This document shows, one piece after another, positions 16,774 to 24,709 of a stretch of DNA of 64,000 bases (its first letter is position 1; each line of letters opens with the position of its first letter). The position numbers and the translations under genes were made by a program. This DNA is from Bacteroides sp. Its GTDB lineage: Bacteria; Bacteroidota; Bacteroidia; Bacteroidales; Bacteroidaceae. The DNA lies in NCBI RefSeq assembly GCF_030151085.1, contig NZ_JASLER010000047.1, forward strand, positions 1 to 64,000. Reading direction: 5' to 3'. The notes beneath the pieces were generated by a model. It had not been told where the DNA came from. It ran no database searches and saw only the letters and a program-made list of their open reading frames with translations.

Positions 16774-17634
16774 ATGAGACAACTAAAAATTACAAAAAGT
16801 ATCACTAACAGAGAGAGCGCTTCTCTAGACAAGTATTTGCAGGAAATCGGTCGCGAAGACCTCATTACTGTCGAAGAAGAGGTGGAGCTCGCTCAGCGCA
16901 TCCGCAAGGGTGACCGTATTGCGCTTGAAAAGCTGACACGTGCCAATTTGCGTTTCGTTGTATCTGTGGCCAAACAGTACCAGAACCAAGGTTTGAGTTT
17001 GCCTGACTTAATTAATGAAGGCAATTTAGGACTGATTAAGGCTGCCGAAAAATTCGATGAGACACGTGGTTTCAAGTTTATCAGTTACGCAGTATGGTGG
17101 ATACGTCAGTCCATTTTGCAAGCTTTGGCAGAGCAGTCTCGTATCGTGCGTCTTCCGTTGAACCAGGTTGGTTCGCTGAACAAAATCAGCAAAGCCTTCT
17201 CTAAGTTCGAACAAGAAAACGAACGTCGTCCGTCTCCCGAAGAACTTGCTGATGAGCTGGAAATCCCTGTTGATAAAATCTCTGACACGTTGAAGGTTTC
17301 CGGTCGCCATATTTCGGTAGACGCGCCTTTCGTTGAAGGAGAAGACAACAGCTTGCTTGATGTGCTGGTCAACGATGACTCCCCCATGGCGGACCGCTCA
17401 TTAGTGAACGAGTCTCTTGCGAGGGAAATTGATAGAGCACTTTCTACGTTAACCGAGCGCGAAAAAGAAATCATACAGATGTTTTTCGGCATCGGACAAC
17501 AAGAAATGACATTAGAAGAAATCGGCGACAAATTCGGTCTTACCCGTGAGCGTGTACGTCAGATTAAAGAAAAGGCAATAAGAAGATTAAGACAAAGTAA
17601 TCGTAGCAAATTGCTCAAATCTTATTTGGGATAA
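16774..17634 (+). CDS. rpoD: Primary RNA polymerase sigma factor (RpoD, short Bacteroidetes type)
   Basis: Housekeeping sigma factor. The 286 residues begin at MRQLKITKSITNRES, the usual start of Bacteroidetes RpoD, which lacks region 1.1. Region 1.2 (SLDKYLQEIG), region 2 (NLRFVVSVAKQYQNQG, DLINEGNLGLIKAAEKFD, YAVWWIRQSILQAL), region 3 (RIVRLPLNQVGSLNKI) and region 4.2 (GLTRERVRQIKEKAIRRLRQ) are all present. This factor reads the TAnnTTTG boxes seen throughout the window. The gene is flanked by its own promoter and terminator. Confidence 0.96.
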   Translation: MRQLKITKSITNRESASLDKYLQEIGREDLITVEEEVELAQRIRKGDRIALEKLTRANLRFVVSVAKQYQNQGLSLPDLINEGNLGLIKAAEKFDETRGFKFISYAVWWIRQSILQALAEQSRIVRLPLNQVGSLNKISKAFSKFEQENERRPSPEELADELEIPVDKISDTLKVSGRHISVDAPFVEGEDNSLLDVLVNDDSPMADRSLVNESLAREIDRALSTLTEREKEIIQMFFGIGQQEMTLEEIGDKFGLTRERVRQIKEKAIRRLRQSNRSKLLKSYLG

Positions 17635-17670
17635 ATAAGAAATATCAGTTTCCGACAAATAGAAGGAATT

Positions 17671-17708
17671 AAAAACCGGTCTGTCTTTTATAGATAGCCG
17701 GTTTTTTT
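17671..17708 (+). terminator. Terminator after rpoD
   Basis: AAACCGG-TCTGTC ... GATAG-CCGGTTTTTTT hairpin with a seven-T run. Confidence 0.85.
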
Positions 17709-17710
17709 GT

Positions 17711-17718
17711 TATCTTTG
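17711..17718 (+). promoter_or_regulatory. Bacteroides -7 box before the small exported protein
   Basis: TATCTTTG immediately after the rpoD terminator; transcription would start near 17725, so the leader consists almost entirely of the heptamer array. Confidence 0.55.
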
Positions 17719-17726
17719 CCCCGATT

Positions 17727-17775
17727 GGCAATTTTAAATTGGCAATTCATAATTTATAAATCATAATTCATAATT
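17727..17775. repeat. Heptamer repeat forming a leader, seven units
   Basis: GGCAATT, TTAAATT, GGCAATT, CATAATT, TATAAAT, CATAATT, CATAATT are contiguous, ending two bases before the start codon. The whole predicted 5' UTR is repeat. Confidence 0.75.
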
Positions 17776-17777
17776 TA

Positions 17778-18176
17778 ATGAAATACATTCGGATTATTTT
17801 TGCTGTAGCTTTGGCTTTTATGTTTTGCTCGGCATTTACTCTCAAAAACAAAGAGAAGCAAGTGTATGCATTTGGTGTTGCTGCTTCTTTCAATGACTCA
17901 GTGGTATATTGTACTGAAATTCAAGTATTGGATAGTGCAGAATTGGACAAGAATGGCTTTTTGCCCAAACGCGAGTTATATACCTATCAGTTGAAAAATC
18001 ATTTAGAATATGAAATGAAGAAACCTGATTATACCTGTATGATCTATTTCTCTGAAAGTAAAAGCAAACTTGAAAAAGAGGCTTCAAAAGTAAAAGGCAA
18101 ATATAAGAAGGGAAATGGTCAGGTTTTGCAAACAGTGACTTCGGCAGATTTTACTTTTAAGAAACCTCAAGACTAA
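17778..18176 (+). CDS. Small exported protein of unknown function
   Basis: I do not recognise this family. The 132-residue product has a clear signal peptide (MKYIRIIFAVALAFMFCSAF), a beta-rich middle (VYAFGVAASFNDSVVYCTEI) and a lysine-rich C-terminus (KLEKEASKVKGKYKKGNG) that resembles a stretch between periplasmic strands. Two cysteines, in VVYCTE and YTCMIYF, could pair. It is probably cotranscribed with the clostripain-like gene 38 bases downstream, though no functional link is evident. The start follows a heptamer leader. Confidence 0.75.
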   Translation: MKYIRIIFAVALAFMFCSAFTLKNKEKQVYAFGVAASFNDSVVYCTEIQVLDSAELDKNGFLPKRELYTYQLKNHLEYEMKKPDYTCMIYFSESKSKLEKEASKVKGKYKKGNGQVLQTVTSADFTFKKPQD

Positions 18177-18214
18177 TTTTCAAATCAAATCGGTTTTTCA
18201 TTTGTTGTTATGAC

Positions 18215-19405
18215 ATGAATACTAAGTTGTATATATTATTATGGATTTGTTGCTCTGCCTTGCTAGTTGCATGTGAGAGCGATAATCCAATACCTGAACC
18301 TCCAGTTAGTGGCTCTCGTACGGTTTTGATTTATTTAGCGGCCGATAATAGTTTGGATAGACAGGTTGCTGCGGATCTTGCAGAAATGAAAGAAGGTATA
18401 GCAAAGTTGGATGGCTCTAATATGCATTTATTGGTTTATTTTGATACCGGTTCCTCCCCGCGTCTTGTGGAATTGAAAAAGAAGAATGGAGAGGTAATAG
18501 AAAATCTGATAAAATCGTACGAATCACGTAATTCTGTTGGTACAGCTGAAACAATAGAAGTTTTTAATGAAGTATTTTCCAGTGGTCAATTCCCGGCAGA
18601 AAGTTATGGGTTGGTTTATTGGTCGCATGGTGATGGCTGGGTACCTAACCCTCTTCCTTCTTCAAGATGGATTGGTCAGGATGTAGGTAGTGGAGCTTAT
18701 ATGAATATCTCAGATTTGGTTACAATTCTAAAAAGTGCCCCTCATTTCGATTTTATCTTGTTCGATGCATGTTTTATGCAATCTATCGAAGTAGCTTATG
18801 CGCTGCGCAATTACACGGATTATTTAATTGGCTCCCCTACTGAGATTCCCGGACCTGGTGCATGTTATGATATGCTTGTTCCTGCTATGTTTGCTGCTGG
18901 AGATGTAGCAATGAAAACTGCTGCTGCCTATTATACTCCTTATGAGGAAACTTATACCGGAAAAACTCCGATTTCTAATGATAACTGGACTGCAGGTGTA
19001 TCTGTTTCTCTACTGAAGAGTTCAGAACTAGAACCTCTGGCAAATTTGACTAAACAAGTTTTGTCAGATGCTGTAAATGATGCAGAGCTTCGTTCTAAAG
19101 TCTTTGATTATGACAAGCGTTCGTCTTTTTACGGCCATATAGGTTATTATGATATGGTGGAAATGGTACGCTTATTGACAGATAATGCCAGCTTCACTGC
19201 CTGGAAACAAGCCTATGATGCTGCACAGCTCTATTGGGCCACTACTCCAAAGAATTTTTCCAGCTTTACCTATAATGTATTTTCAATGGAAGGTACCAAT
19301 GGTATTTCCCATTATATTCCATCTTCTAACAGTTCAGCTATCAATATCGCATATCGTTCTACTGAGTGGTATGAAGCAGCAGGACTTTCAAAACTTGGTT
19401 GGTAA
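18215..19405 (+). CDS. Clostripain-like (C11) cysteine protease lipoprotein
   Basis: Probable secreted cysteine protease of peptidase clan CD. A signal peptide ends in the lipobox LVAC (Cys20) with ESDN after it. The caspase-like core shows the dyad His138 (YWSHGDGW) and Cys186 (LFDACFMQSIEVAY), and the strands TVLIYLAADNSLDRQ and FDFILFDACF of clostripain. Fragipain and clostripain relatives cleave after arginine; specificity here is not determined. Length (396) matches the single-chain Bacteroides members. Followed by a strong terminator. Confidence 0.9.
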   Translation: MNTKLYILLWICCSALLVACESDNPIPEPPVSGSRTVLIYLAADNSLDRQVAADLAEMKEGIAKLDGSNMHLLVYFDTGSSPRLVELKKKNGEVIENLIKSYESRNSVGTAETIEVFNEVFSSGQFPAESYGLVYWSHGDGWVPNPLPSSRWIGQDVGSGAYMNISDLVTILKSAPHFDFILFDACFMQSIEVAYALRNYTDYLIGSPTEIPGPGACYDMLVPAMFAAGDVAMKTAAAYYTPYEETYTGKTPISNDNWTAGVSVSLLKSSELEPLANLTKQVLSDAVNDAELRSKVFDYDKRSSFYGHIGYYDMVEMVRLLTDNASFTAWKQAYDAAQLYWATTPKNFSSFTYNVFSMEGTNGISHYIPSSNSSAINIAYRSTEWYEAAGLSKLGW

Positions 19406-19428
19406 ATCACATTTCAACGTTATTGATT

Positions 19429-19483
19429 ACACGTCTTTATACAGATAAGTCTTTTTTATAATCTGTATAAATACGTGTTTTTA
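19429..19483 (+). terminator. Terminator after the clostripain-like gene
   Basis: ACACGT..TTATACAGAT pairs with ATCTGTATAA..ACGTGT and is followed by a T run. Confidence 0.8.
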
Positions 19484-19594
19484 TTATACTATAGCTATTA
19501 AAAATAAGTCAGTTAACATTATTTTCCAATGGAAATTATTTTATTATAGAAATAATTGCTTTATTTGTATCGTAAAACGTAAAAACAAAGAATT

Positions 19595-22057
19595 ATGAAA
19601 TATGTAATCATTGGCGGTGTGGCAGGTGGAGCTACTGCAGCCGCCCGATTGAGAAGAGTAGATGAAATGGCTGAAATTATTTTATTGGAAAAAGGACCTT
19701 ACATCTCGTATGCTAACTGTGGTTTACCTTATTATATAGGTGGTGTCATAACTGATCGTGAAAAATTGCTGGTACAAACGCCGAAATCTCTCGGAAAGCG
19801 TTTTCGTATCGATGTGCGGGTGCAGAATGAGGTGCTTGCCATTCATCCCGAAACTAAAACCGTCACCATACGTCGTGCTGGTGGAGAAGAATACGAAGAA
19901 AGTTATGACAAACTGTTGTTGTCTCCGGGAGCCAATCCCGTAAAACCACCCTTGGAAGGAATTAATTCTGAAGGTATTTTCACTCTGCGAAATGTGGAAG
20001 ATACTGACCATATTAAAGCTTATATTGCAGACAAACATGTGAAACGTGCTGTAGTTGTAGGTGCCGGATTTATTGGACTAGAAATGGCTGAAAATCTGCA
20101 TCATGCAGGCATAAATGTTTCTATTGTCGAAATGGGTAATCAGGTAATGGCACCTATTGACTTTTCTATGGCTGCGCCTATTCATCAGCATTTGTTGCAA
20201 AAAGGTGTTTCTCTATATTTAGAAGAAGGCGTAACTCACTTTCAGCGTACCGATCAGGGAATAACCGTTTTCCTGAAGAGTGGTAAAACGATACCTGCCG
20301 ATATGGTGTTGCTTTCCATCGGTGTGCGTCCTGCAACTGCATTGGCCGTACAAGTTGGTTTGAAATTAGGAGAAACGGGTGGTATTTGGGTGGACGGGCA
20401 TCTGGAAACATCTGTGAAAGATATTTATGCTGTTGGCGATGCCATTGAATATCCCCATCCACTGACCGGCAAACCTTGGCTTAATTATCTGGCAAATCCT
20501 GCCAATCGCCAGGGACGTATTGTTGCAGATAATATGGTGTTTGGTAATATAGTTACCTATGAAGGCGCTATCGGTACTTCTATCGCTAAAGTTTTCGATA
20601 TGACAGTAGCTTCTACCGGACTTGCTGCCAAGCGTTTGAAGCAGTGGGACATGGAGTATCAGAGTTCTGTAACTCATTCTGCCTCTCATGCTGGTTATTA
20701 TCCGGATGCATTGCCTCTGACGTTGAAACTGACTTTCCATCCCAAAACCGGTAAACTTTACGGTGCACAATGTATAGGTTACGAAGGTGTAGACAAACGC
20801 ATTGACCAGATATCGGAGCTTATTAAACACGGTGGTACGGTATACGATCTTATGGAAACGGAACATGCATACGCACCTCCTTTCTCTTCTGCCAAAGACC
20901 CGATTGCCATTGGTGGCTATGTGGCATCCAATATTATCAGTGGTGCAATGCCTGCTATTTCATGGCGTGAACTGGTGGAACAGAATGATCAAATGATATT
21001 GATAGATACTCGTACTCCGGAAGAATATTCTTTCGGCACTATTCCGGGAGCAGTTAATATACCGTTGGATGAAATGCGGGAGCACCTTTCTGAGATCCCC
21101 AAGGATAAGCCTATAGTGTTTTTCTGTGCAGTAGGTTTGCGTGGCTATTTGGCTCAACGCATTTTGATGGGACGTGGTTATCACAATGTTCGTAATTTGA
21201 TAGGCGGATATAAGACTTATTCTACGAGTGTGACTCCTATACCAAGTTCTGTGGTAGAGACTTCTGCTGCTATGCCCTCAGTTTCGCCGGAATCGGATGT
21301 ATCTCTTACCTCTGCATCGAGAAAGGAGACTTTGAAAATCAATGCGTGTGGTTTGCAGTGTCCCGGTCCCATTATGCAGGTAAAGAAGGCAATAGATAGC
21401 ATAGCTACCGGTGAGCGTGTGGAAATTATAGCAACCGATGCCGGTTTTGCCCGTGATGCTTCTGCCTGGTGTGATACTACCGGCAATAAGTTGGTTGATA
21501 AGCATGAAGAAAAGGGCCGTTATACCGTTGTCATAGAGAAAGGTGATCCGGATTGCGTATGCCCTTCCAATGTCCATACAGGCGGGGGTAGGGGAAAGAC
21601 TCTGATTTTATTCAGTGATGACTTGGATAGGGCGTTGGCAACGTTTGTTTTGGCAAATGGTGCGGCTGCAACGGGGCAGAATGTAACTATCTTTTTTACT
21701 TTTTGGGGATTGAATGTACTGAAGAAGGTGCAAAAACCAAAAGTACAGAAGGACTTTTTTGGAAAAATGTTTGGTATGATGTTGCCGTCCAGTTCGCTGA
21801 AACTCAAACTATCGCAGATGAATATGTTTGGTATGGGTAGTCGCATGATGCGTTTTCTGATGAAACGTAAAGGAGTAGATTCACTGGAATCTTTGCGTTC
21901 GCAAGCATTGGCGCAGGGGGTAGAGTTCATTGCTTGTCAGATGTCTATGGATATGATGGGTATCCAACGTGAAGAATTATTGGATCAAGTAACCATAGGT
22001 GGTGTAGCAACTTACATGGAACGTGCAGACAAAGCCAATGTGAACCTTTTCATATAG
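19595..22057 (+). CDS. CoA-disulfide reductase-rhodanese-TusA-DsrE fusion
   Basis: Four sulfur-handling modules in one 820-residue polypeptide. Residues 1-450 are an FAD/NAD(P) reductase of the CoA-disulfide reductase / NADH oxidase type, with FAD loop GGVAGGATAAARLRR and redox Cys42 in YANCGLPYY. Residues 455-545 are a rhodanese with Cys511 in FFCAVGLRG. Residues 578-650 are TusA-like with the CPGP motif (Cys589). Residues 667-820 are DsrE/DsrF-like with Cys781 in IACQMSMDM. The chain suggests passage of persulfide between cysteines, linked to thiol-disulfide reduction; substrate is unknown. A MarR-type regulator follows 66 bases later, with its own -7 box. Confidence 0.9.
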   Translation: MKYVIIGGVAGGATAAARLRRVDEMAEIILLEKGPYISYANCGLPYYIGGVITDREKLLVQTPKSLGKRFRIDVRVQNEVLAIHPETKTVTIRRAGGEEYEESYDKLLLSPGANPVKPPLEGINSEGIFTLRNVEDTDHIKAYIADKHVKRAVVVGAGFIGLEMAENLHHAGINVSIVEMGNQVMAPIDFSMAAPIHQHLLQKGVSLYLEEGVTHFQRTDQGITVFLKSGKTIPADMVLLSIGVRPATALAVQVGLKLGETGGIWVDGHLETSVKDIYAVGDAIEYPHPLTGKPWLNYLANPANRQGRIVADNMVFGNIVTYEGAIGTSIAKVFDMTVASTGLAAKRLKQWDMEYQSSVTHSASHAGYYPDALPLTLKLTFHPKTGKLYGAQCIGYEGVDKRIDQISELIKHGGTVYDLMETEHAYAPPFSSAKDPIAIGGYVASNIISGAMPAISWRELVEQNDQMILIDTRTPEEYSFGTIPGAVNIPLDEMREHLSEIPKDKPIVFFCAVGLRGYLAQRILMGRGYHNVRNLIGGYKTYSTSVTPIPSSVVETSAAMPSVSPESDVSLTSASRKETLKINACGLQCPGPIMQVKKAIDSIATGERVEIIATDAGFARDASAWCDTTGNKLVDKHEEKGRYTVVIEKGDPDCVCPSNVHTGGGRGKTLILFSDDLDRALATFVLANGAAATGQNVTIFFTFWGLNVLKKVQKPKVQKDFFGKMFGMMLPSSSLKLKLSQMNMFGMGSRMMRFLMKRKGVDSLESLRSQALAQGVEFIACQMSMDMMGIQREELLDQVTIGGVATYMERADKANVNLFI

Positions 22058-22084
22058 AAGCAATTTTATAAACGGAATATTATC

Positions 22085-22092
22085 TATTTTTG
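22085..22092 (+). promoter_or_regulatory. Bacteroides -7 box for the MarR gene
   Basis: TATTTTTG, 32 bases before the start codon. No TTG at -33. Confidence 0.45.
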
Positions 22093-22123
22093 CACCATTA
22101 AAGAAAAAAGAGAAGAAAACGAT

Positions 22124-22480
22124 ATGGAGACTTTATGTAAAATCCGTGATATCTATCGGTCGATTGCCGAGTTTGAAGTACAGTTTATGCAAGTGTATGA
22201 TCTTTCACTGAATGAAGGAATGTTGCTGTGCACCTTGATGAATCGTCCAAAGCTTACTTCCAGTGAGATAGCGGAGGCTTTGGGGTTGTCTGCCTCCAAC
22301 ACCTCAAAGGTAATTCGTTCCGTAGAAGATAAGAAGTTGATTACCCGTCTCATTGGCAAAGAGGATAAGCGCCAGATGCATTTTACGCTAACTTCGGAAG
22401 GGAAGAGCCGTATTACTGATATCAAGAATGCTGCTTTTAAGATGCCTGATTTGTTGCAGCAAGTAGTTAATATAGTTTAG
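22124..22480 (+). CDS. MarR-family transcriptional regulator
   Basis: Small winged-helix DNA-binding protein of 118 residues. The recognition region LTSSEIAEALGLSASNTSKVIRSVEDKKLI and the wing GKEDKRQMHFTLTSEGKSRI are characteristic of MarR. It lacks the long C-terminal dimerisation helix of larger MarR proteins and has one cysteine in MLLCTL and one in LCKIRD, so redox or persulfide sensing is possible. Placement after the sulfur fusion gene suggests it controls it; the palindrome array downstream may include its sites, but that is speculation. Confidence 0.85.
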   Translation: METLCKIRDIYRSIAEFEVQFMQVYDLSLNEGMLLCTLMNRPKLTSSEIAEALGLSASNTSKVIRSVEDKKLITRLIGKEDKRQMHFTLTSEGKSRITDIKNAAFKMPDLLQQVVNIV

Positions 22481-22515
22481 TATTAATCAGCATTTCGCAT
22501 ATTCCAGATAGGAAA

Positions 22516-22620
22516 TTAATATCGTGTTTGTAAGAAGTTAACTTCGTGCGGACACGATATTAATTCTTTGTATTACACGATGTTAATACCTTGTAAAACA
22601 TGATATTAAATTCTTGTACT
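22516..22620. repeat. 22-23-bp-period array E centred on TTAA
   Basis: TTAA centres recur at 22516, 22538, 22560, 22583 and 22606 (spacing 22, 22, 23, 23). Around them lie palindromes such as GAAGTTAACTTC (22534-22545, perfect) and repeats ACACGATATTAATTCTTTGT, ACACGATGTTAATACCTTGT and ACATGATATTAAATTCTTGT. TTAATATCGTGT (22516-22527) and ACACGATATTAA (22552-22563) are perfect inverse complements. Same period as arrays A-D, different motif. Confidence 0.8.
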
Positions 22621-22751
22621 ATATGGCGATCACTTTTTATTTGGTGGGTGTTTAATTAAGAATGTATTATCCTATGTTTTAATTATAGCTATTTATATCT
22701 GTTATGCATCTTTCTATTGCTTGTTCTTATATATTATAGCTTTTAGCAAGG

Positions 22752-22787
22752 GCGATGAAGATGTAAGAACCTTCACCGCTTTTTTTT
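22752..22787 (+). terminator. Intrinsic terminator upstream of the GH84 gene
   Basis: GCGATGAAG pairs with CTTCACCGC (one mismatch) and is followed by eight T. It lies 270 bases after the MarR stop and before GH84. The 130 bases between array E and this hairpin contain nothing else I can name. Confidence 0.7.
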
Positions 22788-22859
22788 GTAATTGTTTGTA
22801 TAAGTAATATAGTTTCATTTTCTTTGCAGTATTAACTAAAATAATACCCCCAATTTATT

Positions 22860-24683
22860 ATGAAAATGAAATGCACATTTTTTTTGGCTACAGGATTACT
22901 TTGTAGTTTCATAACATCAGCTCAGGTTATTAATATCTTTCCGCAACCTCAACAGTTGACAACCAGTAATAACGTTATTACTTTGCCAGATACTTATCAA
23001 TTAGTTGGTGAAACCGAGGCGAATGTATATGCTGTAAATAAACTGAAGACACTTCTTGCCAGCAAACAGGCTGACAATGAAGATTTCCAAATCATTATAG
23101 GTGAGAAAGGCGATAAATCTATCCGTAAATACGCTCGTCTTATACCTAATTGTGCAGAGGGGTATTATCTATCTGTTACAGTGAATTCAATCATTATAGC
23201 AGGACAAGATGAAAGAGGCACATTCTATGGTGTGCAGACTTTGAAACAACTCTTGAAGGATAACCAACTGCCTGAAGTAGAAATCAAAGACTTCCCATCC
23301 GTCGGTTCACGCGGTGTAGTAGAGGGGTTCTATGGTATACCATGGAGTCATGAAGCACGCCTGCGCCAATTGGAGTTTTATGGTGACAACAAGATGAATA
23401 CTTATATATATGGCCCGAAGGATGATCCCTATCATAGTGCTCGTTGGCGTGAACCTTATCCTGAAAATGAAGCTAAACAGTTACAAGAGCTTGTGCAGAT
23501 TGCAAAAGAAAACGAGGTGAATTTCGTTTGGGCCATCCATCCGGGACAAGACATTAAATGGAATGAAACAGATCGTGGCTTGGTACTTGATAAATTTGAG
23601 AAGATGTATGCATTAGGAATACGTTCGTTTGCTGTTTTCTTTGACGATATCACCGGTGAAGGAACCAAAGCGGAGAAACAGGCTGAATTACTAAACTACC
23701 TTGATAAGAACTTTGTCAAAGTGAAGAAAGATGTGACTCCCCTTATTATGTGTCCTACGGAGTATAATAAAAGTTGGTCGAATCTTGAAAAAGGTTACCT
23801 GCCAACTTTGGGAAAAGATTTGAATAAAAGCATACATATAATGTGGACCGGCGACCGTGTTGTATCGGATATAACTAAGGAAGGCATTCAGTGGATTAAT
23901 GCTGCCATCAAACGTCCAGCTTATATTTGGTGGAATTTCCCAGTCTCCGATTATGTACGTGACCGTCTATTGCTAGGTCCTGTTTATGGTAACGCTACTG
24001 ATATTGCCAATGAAATGTCGGGCTTTGTTTCAAATCCGATGGAACATGCCGAAGCTTCGAAAATTGCTATATTCGGAGTAGCTGATTATGCCTGGAATCC
24101 TTCGAAATATGATAGTCAGGCTGCTTGGAAGAATGCATTCCGTGTTGTTTTACCAGATGCTTCGGACGAACTGGAGTTTTTTGCAATGCATAATTCAGAT
24201 TTAGGAGAAAACGGGCATAAATACCGCCGTGAAGAATCCAATGATATACAACCAATAGCTCAGCGCTTCTTGCAAAGTTACACAACTAATGGCAATTTTG
24301 ATAAAAAAGATGTGACCGCTTTGTTTGAACTATTTGATCACATGAAAGAGAGCAGCGACATTTTGATGACAAGCACCGGAAATGTACCTCTTATTCAAGA
24401 AATTACTCCTTGGTTGTATCAATTTAAGCTGTTAGGAGAAGAAGGTACAGCAGTGTTTGCTATGGTTCAGGCCTTTGAAAATGATAATCCGGCTCTTTTT
24501 GTGCGGAAATATAACCAAGTACATTCATTGCAGCAACAAATATCCAACTTGAATAAAACATATAATCAGAATTCTTCCCAACCGGGAATGAAAACAGCGA
24601 CTAAAGTTGTAAAACCGCTTATTGACGAGACTTTTATTCAAGCTGTGAAACTTTATAACGAAAAATACAAAGGTAATTTGTAG
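22860..24683 (+). CDS. GH84 beta-N-acetylglucosaminidase (O-GlcNAcase-like)
   Basis: Retaining hexosaminidase using substrate-assisted catalysis. A signal peptide (to ITSAQ) precedes an N-terminal alpha/beta GH20b-like domain to about 145, then the catalytic barrel beginning RGVVEGFYGIPWSHEAR. The catalytic pair Asp262-Asp263 is in AVFFDDITGEG, and the substrate-binding YIYGPKDDPYHSARWREPY is intact. The C-terminal helical region runs to 607; the familiar B. thetaiotaomicron homologue is longer, so a C-terminal domain seems missing. It precedes fkp by 26 bases and is likely cotranscribed, which ties host-glycan hexosamine release to fucose use. Confidence 0.93.
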   Translation: MKMKCTFFLATGLLCSFITSAQVINIFPQPQQLTTSNNVITLPDTYQLVGETEANVYAVNKLKTLLASKQADNEDFQIIIGEKGDKSIRKYARLIPNCAEGYYLSVTVNSIIIAGQDERGTFYGVQTLKQLLKDNQLPEVEIKDFPSVGSRGVVEGFYGIPWSHEARLRQLEFYGDNKMNTYIYGPKDDPYHSARWREPYPENEAKQLQELVQIAKENEVNFVWAIHPGQDIKWNETDRGLVLDKFEKMYALGIRSFAVFFDDITGEGTKAEKQAELLNYLDKNFVKVKKDVTPLIMCPTEYNKSWSNLEKGYLPTLGKDLNKSIHIMWTGDRVVSDITKEGIQWINAAIKRPAYIWWNFPVSDYVRDRLLLGPVYGNATDIANEMSGFVSNPMEHAEASKIAIFGVADYAWNPSKYDSQAAWKNAFRVVLPDASDELEFFAMHNSDLGENGHKYRREESNDIQPIAQRFLQSYTTNGNFDKKDVTALFELFDHMKESSDILMTSTGNVPLIQEITPWLYQFKLLGEEGTAVFAMVQAFENDNPALFVRKYNQVHSLQQQISNLNKTYNQNSSQPGMKTATKVVKPLIDETFIQAVKLYNEKYKGNL

Positions 24684-24709
24684 AAGTCATACGTTTGGTA
24701 AATTGAGAT

